Shown here: piece by piece, positions 1 through 11,800 of the stretch | Position numbering within the stretch: position 1 is the stretch's first letter | Layout: every line of letters begins with the position of its first letter | Origin: Hypsibius dujardini | Lineage: Eukaryota; Tardigrada; Eutardigrada; Parachela; Hypsibiidae | Assembly (NCBI GenBank): GCA_001579985.1 | Contig: LRSR01012564.1 | Span: forward strand, 1-40,059 | Length of the DNA: 40,059 bases | Direction: 5' to 3' | Notes under the pieces: generated by a model | What the model was told of the DNA's origin: nothing | The model's input: only the letters and a program-made list of their open reading frames with translations | Databases searched by the model: none | Program-made: the position numbers and the translations under genes

Positions 1-1986
1 GATTGCTGCCACATGTGCAAAACCGCCGCGTGTGCAACATTTGCAAAATGTGAACGAGTAGAACGACCATTTTGAGGTGATTACTGATTAGAGTTCAGGT
101 GAGAGAAAACGACCTTCTTCCTTCTCTGCGTTTTATTTAATCTTGACTTTTTCCTGACACGAAAGATTTGCGTATATTTCTTCCGGCCTGATTTTTCCAT
201 TATTCGTTTTTACAAATCGCTGAGGGATGGTTTTTTATTGCAGTTTTTAAGTTGGAATCGACCTGATCTCAAAATCTACGCATCACGGAAGAAAGGAAGG
301 CTTGCTTGGTCCCTGATCATATTGCAACTTGCAGGGGTGTGGAGGTCTGATTTCCAAGGCCCCCGGGGATTTCAGAACATTTTCAAAAACAACTGCTTGA
401 AAGGTGCTTGAAAGGAAGGCTGAAACGGAACGGAAGTGGTTGAGTTTGATTTTGTGGCTCACACTTTGAATTGAGGTGTTCACTGGACTCATCTATTGTT
501 TAATGGATACTGGAAAGGCTGTGTGTAATGTCTAAGGTGAGTGGGAGCATGTGAAATCTTTTTCTTGGTAGATGTGGATCATGTTCATAACATGCTGCAG
601 TAGCAACAAACACTTGAGCCGACCTTCAAAAATCGAATCGTCCATCATGTTGCCTTTTCGTGTGCCCACTTTCCTTGCGGTCACGACTGATTCGCCCATT
701 GAATGCGGTTTTTATTTTTGTTTTGTATGGATTTTCAAGGCTACGTCAATGCTTGACTTCTAATGGCAGATATCATGATTTGTTTGCACATTTATGATTG
801 TCCATTGATTGATTGATTTGATAGAGGTCGTGTGTCAATTGTTGTAGATCAGGTCGATTGATTGACTGATTTGCTTTGTTTTCATGGATGCGCGAGTCCT
901 CGACGGAAAGTTAGTAGATGGGACGAATGCGTGCTGCATGCTCTTTTCTGCAGTTTATTTAAACGCTGTGTTTTCGTTGCGAATTTATGTTGCTAAGAAA
1001 GCAGAATGCAGCTTGGGCCGCCGGTATGCTTGATGTTCCCTAACATTACAAGAACAATCATGGAATTTGTTTTTCCGATGTGCGGCTACATGGCGGGATC
1101 AAACAACTGCATCTTAACCGGTTTACTTAACCGTTCTGGAACCGAGTTACAATAGAGGAAATTTAGTTGGAAGTGGTTGCCCGCTATGTTAATTTTGTTT
1201 ACAGTCGTATTAAAATTTTCTTCCATTTATGGATTTGTATAGGTATAAATAATGGCTCATTTTTTAAAAATCTTGTTTTTATAGATGTTTAATATTATTA
1301 ATAATTATTATTATTATTTGTAAGCAGATTCTAGTTCAAGTTTCAGCAGCAATTAGAAAGCTGAACATTTTTATTGCGTCGGACGACTACATTTTGTCTT
1401 TTCCGTTATCGTTTGCTCGTCTTTCTTTCGCCCCAAGGAGAGAGACAAAAGGTTGAGAGATGGTATCTTGGACTTTGAGAGAGAGAAAGAGAGAAGCTGA
1501 GAGAGACCCGCGGCCTTGATCATTTCTGTCTTACTGCTCTCCATTTCAGTCACCTTTTTCGTGTGGTCTTTCTCTCCGAAGCATGCGCACGCATGGGCCA
1601 ACCCGGCCAACGGAGGAAAGGCAGGCAGGAAAGTCAGCAGCGTAGCGAATCGGAGAGTTTGCAAACGATGCAGGCAGAAGAGACCGACCCCGACGCAGCT
1701 GTAGTAGCCGGCGTTTTGCAAACAGCGAGCGAGAGAGAGAGGGAGAAATCGCTCTAGAGCAATGCTCGATTTTGAGGCTCGACGACAGAGACAGCGTGTT
1801 CACAGACCTTCCACATTCATGTTCAGACCAAAACACAACCGGAAAGCGCACAATTCTCTCCTGTTTCCTCTCTCTTTCCTTCTTTTTTCTTCCTTTTCAT
1901 TTCTCCCCCCCCCCTCTACACTTACCCTCTACACTTTTTGTTTTTCCGGCTGATGTCTAATTACTGCCTTTCTCTTCTGTGGACAG
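1..1986. other. Upstream region of the PTB gene, no coding exon recognised
   Basis: No homology-supported exon was found here on either strand; the open frames are short and lack recognisable motifs. The region presumably holds the promoter and any 5-prime untranslated exon of the PTB-like gene that starts at 2020. Visible features are a purine-rich GA stretch around 1440-1507, a second GA run near 1725-1745, and a long C/T-rich tract at about 1846-1945. A plausible acceptor (TGGACAG, ending at 1986) suggests that the first coding exon is spliced to an upstream untranslated exon, which I could not place. Confidence 0.5.
1846..1945 (+). promoter_or_regulatory. Long C/U-rich tract just upstream of the PTB start exon
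   Basis: About 100 nt are almost entirely C and T on the plus strand, with repeated TCTC, TTCCTT and TCTTT motifs and a run of ten C. The tract ends about 40 nt before the putative acceptor of the exon that carries the PTB start codon. PTB proteins are known to bind CU-rich RNA (UCUU and CUCUCU type motifs), and PTB genes in vertebrates autoregulate by splicing. A self-binding role here is inference. The tract could equally be a simple strong polypyrimidine tract or low-complexity DNA. Confidence 0.35.
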
Positions 1987-2019
1987 AGAAATTGGGAAGA
2001 TTTAAACGAAGCTGAAAAC

Positions 2020-5000
2020 ATGAACGGGAACGGATCGAGCGATACGACCACCACGAATGGCATTCATAATCATTCCCCTAGCGGAAGTGGAGGTGGTGGT
2101 AGCAGTGGCGGCGAAGGGGATCAGCTAAAGAAGGTTTGTTTTTCCTCGGTTTGACTGGCTTTCGTCACTTTACACTCACAGACGTTCAATGGTAACGTAT
2201 CATCGCACTCCCAACGTTACAGGTCAAGTTGGACGACAACATCGGCAAATTCCACAACGAAAACGGCGGTGGAGCCGGCTCATCCTCCACTGGCTCCGGC
2301 AGCAACGGCAGCCCCATCACCGTCTCAAACGGATCTCATTCGAACGGTCGTGAGCGCCGCAACTCTCTGCCCAGCTCAGGTGCCCACCACAACAACAATC
2401 CCCCGTCTCGTGTTGTCCATATCCGTGGAATCGCCAACGAGATTCATGAAACCGAAATTGCCGCACTGGGATTGCCGTTCGGTCGGACCAGCAATGTCCT
2501 CCTGCTGAAAGGGAAGAATCAGGTAAGCACCAAACTTACACCAAACTCGCACCAAACTCGCACCAAACTCGCACCAAACTTGCACCAAACTTGCACCAAA
2601 CTCGCACCAAACTCGCACCAAACTCGCACTGGTTGTAACGGAACCGGCTCGTGCACGCCGTATGGTTGATTGGCCTTAAGAATTCGACTCTGTACAGAGT
2701 CAGTGTGCATCTTCATGCAAGTGCGACGTGAGGGCTTTACTACGCTGAACGTTGGCAGTTGATGTCAGGGCAGGCACCGGCTGGTGGCGTGCTAGAGAAG
2801 TAGAGATTACCTAAGCAAATAAGGCCATTTATCGTCCATTTACAGTTTTCGCTCTGTTTACGTTCCAGTTTCTCTTTTCTGTTTCGCATTGCTTGCACTT
2901 GCCCCAGTCCAATCATCATCACATGTGTTTGGTGCTTGACGCCAATTTAGTAACTGTTAACCGCTCATATCGGTCGTTAGAAGTCCGGTTTCGCACATGC
3001 ATGGTCAAAATGGGAAGGGAATTAGGAATTTGTTTTGGTGGCTTGATTCTTTTCGTAGCATGTTCCTTCCTAGTGTTGGCAGGCACCAAACTGGATGCCA
3101 ATGAGTACTGGATCGAAGCTAATAAGCTTTGTTGTCGTAGTATTATCTCCCATTCTTACTGGACGATGTTTGTTCCAGGCATTCCTAGAAATGGCGGATG
3201 AATCTGCTGCAATTCAGATGGTCAACTTCTACAACTCTGGACATCCCTGTGTAAGAATTCGTTTTCCATAATTGGTGTAGGTGTGATTGATTCAGCGAGT
3301 GCACTGACGTATGTTTTTCTGCCTATTCAGATGATCAAAGGGAAAAACTGCTGGGTCCAGTTCTCTTCGCATAAGGAGCTCCGCACGGATAACTTCAACT
3401 CAAACAATGTAAAAAATCAGGCTTACTGTACTGCCGCGTTAGCTTCGCGCACATGTAGCGCCGTCCCGGACGATTTCCCCCCCCCCCCACTCCGTGTGTT
3501 ATTGCCCGGGCAGTATATACTGAAAATGCAGTGTTTTTTGCGCGAAGCTAACGCGGCAGTACAGTACCAGTTTTTGTTCCTGGACCAACGCCGGTCTTAC
3601 TGGCTGAGACTTATTCATTTTGTATTTGTAGTCCGTGAAAGCGCAATCCGTTTTGCGGTCAGCGCTGCCCGTTTTGATGGCGCAGCAGTGCATGGGGATG
3701 GGACTGATTCCGGATGGTAGTGTTCTGCAATCGCATGTGCCGTACGGGAATGGCGGAGGCAACGGCGGCGGTCTCAATACCATTCTTCGTGTGGTGGTGG
3801 ACAACGCGCTCTATCCCGTTTCGCTGGATGTCTTGCATGGGGTAAGACAGTTTGATATACCAGGCAAACGCGGCGGGTTGAATCGCTACATGGCTTGAAT
3901 CGGTCGGGTGGCGGAGGGCGCCGTAAGTGTAAGGGACTTATTAAACGCGTTGTTTACAATTTACACTTGTGGCGCCCTCCGCCATCCAACCGATTCAACT
4001 CATGTAGCGATTCAACCCGCCGCGTTTGCCTGGTACGGACAAGACCCGTGGCCCCGGTATACTTTGTGATGTGTGTAGGACGTATTATTGAATCACCGGT
4101 CTGCTCTTTCAGATATTCTCTCGATTCGGAAAAGTTTTAAAGATTATTATCTTCACCAAAAACAGTGAGACACGTGCCAGTTGATCGCTGATTGAGTCGT
4201 CACGTGCAATAATTTTTTTGGTTATTCGTTTTGTAGACCAGTTTCAGGCTCTGATTCAGTACCCGGATCGTAATTCGGCCACCATGGCTAAGCAGGTGGG
4301 CTTCCAATACTCCCGGCCATTCTGCTTGTTCATGTGAAGAGTCTTAAAAAGTATTCTATTTTGCTGTACAGTCTTTGGACGGGCAAAACATCTACACTGG
4401 ATGCTGCACGCTGCGCATTGATTATTCCCGTATGGACCAGCTGAGGGTGACATACAACAACGACAAGAGCCGAGATTATCTCAATCCGAATTTGCCTTCT
4501 GGAGACAGCCAGGGCGTCATGATGTACACTGATAATCTCCGTCAGCTCCAGGGTCAGTACGCGTAGCTCTCTTCCCATGCAGTGTCTCGAGTAGGTCTAA
4601 TTATCGTGTTGTCTTTTTAGCTTCCATGATGCAAGGCCAACAGCAGCCGCTGATGCACGCTTTCGGTGGCGGCAATAGCAACGGCAACGGCAACATGATG
4701 AATGACTTACTGCAGTCAGGCAACGGATTCAATGCGTCTATGCTCCAAAGTGCGAATGGTTCCTTTTTTAAAAGACATCCTTGCAAGGATTGCACATTTC
4801 GGTTTTTGCAGGTGCCTTCGGTCGTCAGGGATTCATGGGTCAGTCCAACTCTGCCAATTCGGTTATGCTGGTCAGCAAATTCGACGAAGAGGTACGCGGC
4901 ACACACAGTTTCTTGTCGCTTTCTCCCCTTTGGGTGTTCCTCTCGTTTTATTTTGCTGCTCCTGCTGCTGTTTCGCCCGCACTATTTAAGTTCCATCTTG

Positions 5001-6357
5001 GCAAAATGGGCGGCGATTTGTGGGAGGTTTTCTGCCGTGTCGCCTCGCTTCCCTGATTTTGACTCTGTGCATACCTCACTTTGCATTCACATCACTTGAC
5101 TGACCCCGCGCGCCGTTCTTCCTCCGTGGTCTCCTACTTACCATTGTTGTTTATTCTTTGTATATTAGCTGGTCACTCCCGATGTCTTGTTCATCCTTTT
5201 TGGTACGTTCTCCACTTTCTTTCTGCAGCTTTTACTTTACAGCAGCGCAACACTCACTCACAACGCCCCCTCTTTATTATTATTATTTTTCCTTTTTCTT
5301 CTTCACCGATGGATTACTTCCTCAGCAACTATTTCCTAGTTGATTGTTCAAATTGAAATTGGATTGATTGGTTATTACGATGATGTGTGGCGGGATCGTT
5401 GTAGTTCTCTTGTTGTTGTAGGCGTCTACGGCGATGTGATGCGAGTGAAGATCTTGTTCAACAAGAAGGATACTGCTCTCGTCCAGATGTCGGAACCTCG
5501 CGGAGCCCAGCTGGGTAAACCAATCTGCTCTCGGCTACTGTCCCTGCAGTTCAGAGACGTTAACGATTTGTTTATTACCACAGCCATTCTTCATCTGGAC
5601 CGTGTGAAATTGTTCGGGAAGCAAATTAGGGTCACGGGTAAGTGAACTTTTTCGGCTTACAACATTATAAAATGTATGTGCCCGCTGGCTGAGAGTTGCC
5701 TTCCGTGCCTTATTCAGCAAGCCGCCACACGGACGTTCAAATGCCAAAGGAAGGACAGCCCGATTCGGGCTTGACTCGTGACTTCACCAACTCGCCCCTC
5801 CATCGTTTCAAGAAGCCTGGTTCCAAAAACTTTCAGAACATCTTTCCGCCCGCTGATACGCTTCATTTGTCTAATATTCCGTTAGTGCCCAGTTATCCTG
5901 CATTGTATTTTCAATTTGGATTGTCTTTTAACGTGTCTCTAAACATGCCTCTGAACATGCCTACAGGCCGGATGTGAGCGAGGAAGATATCTCGCGCTAC
6001 TTTCAAGAAGCGGGCTTCAACGTGCGGCAATGCAAGTTCTTCCCGAAGGACCGAAAAATGGCACTCGTCCAGGTCGCCAGTGGTAGGTTATGGGAGCTTT
6101 TCTTGTTTTTGCTAGAACTGTTTTGCTTGCGATTTTACCCGCTGACTGATGCTCACGAATATTCTTGCCTTTGTAGCCGAGGAGGGAGTCGAGGCTCTAA
6201 TTGTACGTCTGTTGAAAATAAATGGTGCTGCTCTCGCTTGTCACTAATTATTAATTAACTGTTTTTTCCTTCCCAGAAAATGCACAACTTTCAGCTGAAC
6301 AAGAACACGCACTTGCGCGTTTCATTCTCCAAGACCAATATCCGTGAGCAACAATAA
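2020..6357 (+). CDS. PTBP1-like: Polypyrimidine-tract-binding protein (PTB/hnRNP I family), 616 aa, 17 coding exons
   Basis: Nuclear RNA-binding regulator of alternative splicing that binds CU-rich RNA through four RRMs. Exons: 2020-2133, 2223-2522, 3179-3250, 3331-3408, 3632-3841, 4113-4164, 4237-4295, 4372-4552, 4621-4758, 4812-4891, 5169-5202, 5422-5514, 5584-5637, 5718-5880, 5967-6082, 6177-6202, 6277-6357. All have GT..AG borders and the frame is continuous over 1851 nt. The N terminus is Gly/Ser/Asn-rich. RRM1 starts near residue 102 (VVHIRGI, then [19 protein letters not shown]). RRM2 starts near 237 ([20 protein letters not shown]), followed by the family hallmark [11 protein letters not shown]3 starts near 416 (SVMLVSKF, then [19 protein letters not shown]). 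RRM4 starts near 534 (TLHLSNIP), preceded by [21 protein letters not shown]. The length is somewhat above the usual 530-560 aa because of the Ser/Gly N terminus. The start is the first ATG in the first homologous exon. The family call is secure; the paralogue number is not. Confidence 0.93.
2528..2628. repeat. 11-bp minisatellite at the 5-prime end of PTB intron 2
   Basis: About nine tandem copies of an 11-bp unit reading CACCAAACTCG, with T/C variation at one position. The array begins only five bases after the donor of the RRM1 exon (GT at 2523). It makes spurious long open frames on both strands, none of which is likely to be coding. Confidence 0.9.
3424..3566. mobile_element. Foldback (MITE-like) element A in PTB intron 4
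   Basis: Perfect 27-bp terminal inverted repeats: 3424-3450 (TACTGTACTGCCGCG..., ending in CGCGC) and 3540-3566 (its exact reverse complement). They enclose about 90 bp that includes a run of ten or more C. It lies wholly within the intron between the exons ending at 3408 and starting at 3632. The structure is typical of a non-autonomous DNA transposon, and no transposase is encoded. Target-site duplications were not clear. Confidence 0.75.
3857..4035. mobile_element. Foldback (MITE-like) element B, copy 1, in PTB intron 5
   Basis: About 180 bp folding almost entirely on itself. The left end reads ATACCAGGCAAACGC and the right end GCGTTTGCCTGGTA. The inner arms contain GGGTTGAATCGCTACATG and its complement, then GGTGGCGGAGGGCGCC and AAGTGTAA with matching complements. 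The central loop is around 3925-3965. A second, diverged copy lies at 21274-21414, which shows that this is a mobile family and not a chance hairpin. Confidence 0.85.
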
Positions 6358-6804
6358 GCTCACGATCCTCTACGGAAACGCCGACACGCCTCTTCTTTAA
6401 CCCCTTCTCTTCGATTGCCATCCGAATTCCGAACTTCGTCCATTCTTCTCCAGCCTATCACACCCAACTTTGTTACTCCATTCCTCTGTTGTTGAATCTT
6501 TTTTTACTTCTGTATTTATTGTTATCACTTACCTTTGCGGCGCGCCTGTCCCCATGCAGGGAAAGGTTCTATTTATCTGCTCGAATCTCTTTGTCTCTCT
6601 CTCACTCCTGACTGTCCAATGGAGGCGCTGTTTGTGGTTCTGACGAGGGCTTGCGCTTTCCGAAGCCATTATGCACGCTCGGAATGCTTTGGAGGAAGAT
6701 GTGTCTTTTGCGTAAGCTGTGTGTAGTCTCTTTTTGGGACGAGCCGATCTTTTGTAGTAGAGAATGAGAGAAGGGAGAGTAGCATATTTTTTTTAGATCA
6801 GTCT

Positions 6805-6810
6805 AATAAA
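6805..6810 (+). terminator. Probable polyadenylation signal of the PTB gene
   Basis: AATAAA lies about 450 nt after the PTB stop codon (TAA at 6355-6357), in T-rich sequence. It is the first canonical hexamer I see downstream on the plus strand, implying a 3-prime untranslated region of roughly 470 nt. No cleavage evidence is available from sequence alone. Confidence 0.55.
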
Positions 6811-6829
6811 CAGCACAACGTTTTCGGCC

Positions 6830-8598
6830 ACAACTGCTTCCCAATTCTCACACACTATGCCAAGCAGCCACCCGTACTGGACCTGCAATTCCTTGACTTG
6901 GCCTTGAACAAATATACTTACTGCTTACTGATTCTGATGTTACTGTCGACGACCAGAGCAAGCAGTAAGGAACAGTAACAGGGTCTTATTACACAATGCA
7001 ACATCAACGGATATCCTCTGCTCGGGAGTCAATTTTTAGACCTATAAACGGCACCTGCCTGAACATGAGCGGTCAACAAGGCTCATCGAGGAGTGAGGGT
7101 AGATAGGAATGGGTAAACTCTACTCCATCGTGCAATGGTGACGGCGAACTCAGTGGTCGAATGTCTTCCGTCAGTTGGTATTCATCGTTTTTGTCGCGTG
7201 GGAATTCCGGATCTGCTTCTCACCCACATGGCCAGGTTTTGCCTTGACGGATATGAACAGGTAGTTAATGGATTTGATGGTCTCCGTGCCCTGGCTAATC
7301 ATCGACCACGCCACCGACCCGGACAAGGACGCCGCAGTAAGCCTGGATCCGTTTTTGTGGAGTTGTCCTAGACATCAACGTGATTGGATTTGCACGTATG
7401 CCCCGCGTTTGCCGCCGGCTTTCCAGTACATCCTGGCGTTGATCTACGACTAGGAGAATAGCGATAATTGAATTAGACTGAAGAGCATCGGCGATGGCTC
7501 GCCGAATTAAGACTTGCGCACCGCAAACTACAGCAAGATGACTGCGGGTTTGCTTCGGATGCTGGCTGCTGCCATCCTTCATCACGTACTCGTAGGCATT
7601 CTTTGTTCGCTGCTAGTGGTGTTTCAGGAATAATCAACCCGAGTCGGTCAAATTAATTTGTATGCGTTTTCAGGAGGAACAAACTCGCATGATGCCGGAA
7701 GCCGCACCGACCGCTTTTGGAAAATTTTACAACGTTGGTCGGCGTCACTGCCAGCTGCAAAACCCTTCGCTTGAACAGTTCCAACTATATTTTAAAAGGC
7801 TACAGTTAAATTTCCCCTACCCCAATAGCACCCTGACTATTTTATCCCACCCTGGAGCCAATAGAACCCGGCTAATTTACCCTTCGGTGGAAACTATTTC
7901 ACCCTGTCCCTCTTGTCTGTCTGTTGTCTGTCCGTCCGTTGTCTGTCTGTCCGTTCTTATTGTCCTTTGCCTGTCTGTCCCTTGTCCACCATTCCGTTGT
8001 TTGTCCGTTCAATTTCTGTCTTCCAAACGTTCTGTAACAAACTTCCCATTGTTCGGCTAGATTGATCACCTACATTATTAACGCATACTATCCCCGGCTA
8101 GGCCGATGTTCACTACTCTGGCCGACAGGCGTTAACATCCGCCGACCGTCCACCGGAAAAACCGATGCCCATCAATCCGACGAACGCTCCCTAACAACCG
8201 CCGACTATGCACCGCCCGGACGGAAATACATCATTTTGACCCACTGATCATCCGCTGACCAGACCGTCGACCGGCACCCTGACTGAGCGCCTATCACATT
8301 CGGCGATCATCCCCGCCCGGTCTGCCGGCTTCCACTCTGAGTCAGGAGCCGTCACATTCGCCGATCATCTACCGGCAACCTTCACAGCCAGATTAATTTA
8401 TTCACAGCCAGATTATAAACTACCCCATTACGATCTACTCGTCTCTGATCTTGTATCAAAGCTCTGATCTTGTATCACACCCAATCTCGCCTTGGTAGAC
8501 TATTGCCGACCACGCGAGTTTTATGGTGTCTTCGGGAAACCGAAATAAAGATGCGACCGAGTGACCGAAATTGGGAGGTGCCTCTATAACATTTTTAG
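6830..8598. other. Spacer with unrecognised short ORFs and a dispersed repeat
   Basis: Downstream of PTB. Open frames at 7135-7371 (plus), 7268-7453 (plus) and 7295-7585 (minus) are of moderately high GC but match no family I know. A stretch at 7672-7790 follows a good acceptor-like TTTTCAG and reads EEQTRMMPEAAPTAFGKFYN, which could be an exon of an unknown gene ending at 8871. The dispersed repeat at about 7808-8196 interrupts the region. Confidence 0.3.
7808..8196 (+). repeat. Dispersed repeat family E, plus-oriented copy
   Basis: Shares several blocks, in the same order, with the reverse complement of 20338-20962. These are a CCAATAC/CCCGGCTA..TTACCC block, GGAAACTATTT, an array of GTCTGTCCGTCCGTTG-like units (about 7905-8035 here), a GTAACAAACTTCC..GATTGATCACC block, and ATCCGCCGACCGTCCACCGGAAA followed by CCCATCA and ACGCTCCCT. 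The ends are imprecise. It has no coding capacity and is probably a non-autonomous mobile element or fragment with an internal minisatellite. Confidence 0.75.
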
Positions 8599-8871
8599 GC
8601 TGTTGTAGCAATAGACGGTGTTGGATTTATTCGAATTGTCGTTGCTCACTATGAACCAATGCCCAGTTCCGACGCGGAGCACTTGAATTTTTCTGCTAAG
8701 GCTCCACATCGTCGCAGCGCTCTTCGTAAAAATGATAAGTTGGAAGATAAATTGGAAGATGTGGGTTATTGTGACGAGAACTTTAAAATCTCCATCTCAA
8801 CGTGTAGTTTGCTATTGGATCTAGCCCTCCAATTGCCTGCTTCTCGCTCTCAATTCAAGCAGGAGCAGTAA
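8599..8871 (+). CDS. Possible terminal exon of an unrecognised gene
   Basis: An acceptor-like ACATTTTTAG ending at 8598 is followed by a 90-codon open frame, AVVAIDGVGFIRIVVAHYEP..., with a hydrophobic stretch near its end (LLLDLALQLP). It closes at TAA 8869-8871, and AATAAA follows at 8925-8930. GC content and codon use here look more coding-like than the AT-rich sequence after it. No family is recognised and the upstream exons are not established; 7672-7790 is one candidate. It could also be a decayed gene or chance. Confidence 0.25.
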   Translation, partial: AVVAIDGVGFIRIVVAHYEPMPSSDAEHLNFSAKAPHRRSALRKNDKLEDKLEDVGYCDENFKISISTCSLLLDLALQLPASRSQFKQEQ

Positions 8872-11800
8872 ACGACGTCATCCATTTGACTTTGGATAAT
8901 TTTCTCTTAAATTTACGTTTAATTAATAAACATTAATGAAATACTGGATAAATGTCTCTTAAATTTATGTTTATTTATTCAACAAAATAAAAATAAAGTT
9001 AAATATAAAATGAGGGCTCAACTCAAATTTTGATGGCGTATACTGTGCAGTTCAAATGGTACTGAACATGGTACTGAACTACAGGTGTGACTTAACTAGT
9101 CGGCGAGCCAAAAGCGCTGAACCGTAGCTGATCAGCTAGCACAAAAAGTGTAAGACTGAGCACTACATTGTTGTTCGACAATATGAATTCTTTAATTCCC
9201 AGCTCCTGCTTATTAAAATTGCGTCGTACATTATTGGGGAATACAACGACTTGATTGTTGTTCTTTGGATTTACGGGAGAAGTTTTCACCAGTAACTCAT
9301 GAAGGTTTGTGAGTCCGAGAACATTGATTTCCTGTGCAGAAGAAGTATCAATGTGGAACAATGTACAATTGATTATGTGATATATTTTTATCATTACTAT
9401 TAATACTTCCATCCTTAAAATGAAACTGCGGTACCCGGAAAAAGCAAACGATTTTAATGTCGTTTGCCACGTGCGTGACTAGTTCACGAGTCCAATTCAA
9501 ACGCTTGTTAATAGGAAATTCGCCGATTTTTTCTTCATACAGAAATCGTCTGAACGTTGGTCTCATTTTTTATGGAAAACTTGAATTTTTATGATACATT
9601 CACTAATTCAGCAAAACGAAATTTTGCGTCAGAGTTAAAATACCGTCGATTTGGTTAATTTAAATTATTTAGATAATAATCAAAAATAAATTTTTCCTAA
9701 ATAAAATCTTTTAAATAAAAATTAAAAATTCTAATTAGGATAAAAAACACAATTTCACCAAGAGACACCAAAGCATCAGAAAAAGTATTTACTTTTTCTC
9801 CGGATTTGTTCAAATATTTTTAGTTTTATAAGCTTCTTTTGTTATAAGTGAAAGATCGTTCAAACAATAACTAGCGTCTGAGCAATTGATATTGTGAAGC
9901 GTTTTGGCACAATTGTTTGATTAATAATCTTTTATTCAATTAACATAATTCTTAAATTATTCCGCATTTTGCAGCAATTTTTCTTTCTGAAACCAAATAA
10001 TTATCTTAATGTATTTTCCAAATTACTAAATTAAACTAAAAAGAAGTTAATAAAGATAACCGGAATTTCATTTAAAATGATTTTTTTTTGTCAGCCTGAC
10101 GCAATTTCAGATTAAAATGCTAGCAGGTGCTGCTTGATGCTTTAGGAGTTGTGGTCCAAGGTTCAGCACTCAACAGTTTGTCAAATTGAAGATGCAGTTC
10201 GTAACCGTTGGTAGTATGAGAGGAAAATCGGAACCTAGTAGCCAACTTATTTGTTGAGAAGCCTGAGAACCTAAAAAACATTTGATGGACATTTTGAATT
10301 TCCAATCTCCTTTTGTTTACCATCCTTATCGTGTGTGAAAAATAAAGTGCACAGCCACATGGCATTATGTTTCTTGGGTGTGCTGTTTTGGTTAAAAAAG
10401 GTCGAGGGCCAAGAAGAAAAATGTTTTATCCTGAAAAACATCCAGCAATCCCTTCGATAAATTTATTGATTTGTACAATACTAATTGAATATTGATTGAC
10501 CAATTCTCATTAACTTCGATTATAGTCGACGTTGGTGATACATGCAGTCGCATTTCCGTTTGCTCCGACAATTATTCATCTTATGAGGAACTAATTAAGT
10601 CGTGACATCATTGCAAACTAAACCTATCAAAGTGAAGTGCTACCACACTCCCACGGTTTTCAAACACACAATTGAGTAGGAGTGACATTAACCCGGTCAT
10701 GTTTTTCCAACATTTTTTTTTGCTCTCATGTTAACCCATGAGAAAAGGAAGGCAACAGACAAACGTTTTAGCTCGAAAATCATATCCACAATTTTTGAGC
10801 AGCGTAACCTTCTTTCTCCGAAGATATTTCTCGGTCCGTTTGTGCCCGTCGTGTCTGAAATAGTTTTTACAATAGCTGTTTGTTTGTGAGAGTGATACAC
10901 ATTGGGATGACTGACTAACAGGTGAGTGTGCACGTATCTCAATTATTGCAAACCAGAGTGGTAGTTACTGTAGTAAACATGAATATTGTTACAGGCAAGT
11001 GGAAATGGAGGACCGTTAAAAGGAAGTGGCCCAGAAGGACGAAGACTGCACGTTGGCTACAGCGCTGGACCGTCCTTTTGATTCCCGTCGTCGTTTCCTG
11101 AACTTGACTATATATGAGAACGGGATTTCGTTGCCTGAGATGCTGAATGATAATGTTGACGATTTAATCACTAATTTCATACAGATACACAAAAATGCGC
11201 TCACATCATATTTACAAGGCTGTAGACCACGCGAAATGTTTCAAGGTTGGTCACAAACGGGATGTTAAACGGAATGTTTAACGGAATGTTCAACGGGAAG
11301 AGTTTGGCTGGACATCATTGTTATCATTGTTCCTTCGGCCGAGTAAACAACATTTCGACGGCGCCGACACAAGATTGGTGTGGTTTGAATGAGGCAAATA
11401 TGCCAGAAACATTGAACCGGCAAAAGGAGTGGGATAACACTGCTGTGGAGAGAGAATTCCGAATGTGTGGGAAGCAACGGCTGTGCGGAAGACGGTGAGG
11501 TTGCGCGCTACATCCTGCAAGGAGTCGGGTGCATGGCCTAATGCCCTATCTATTCTTAGCTTCAGGTACCTCGCTACTCAACTCAAAAAAAATTGTCTAT
11601 GACTCACTGCACCCTTGGTGTTAGGCTGGATGGCTGGCTGGCTGATTTGTTCATTTACTAATTCAGTTTATATTGTTCAGCTTTCCGAAGAAGGAGCCGT
11701 ACTAAAAGAACCCATCGCAAATGAAAAAATGAACTTGTGATTTGAAAATTATTTTTTTCCGGGCTTGAGCACTTGAGAATATTTAGTTGCATTAGGTGGG

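Noticed and set aside
11026-11268. 80-codon plus-strand frame preceded by TTACAG
   Set aside because: The frame from that acceptor is closed by a stop before the main open part, and nothing in the peptide is recognisable.
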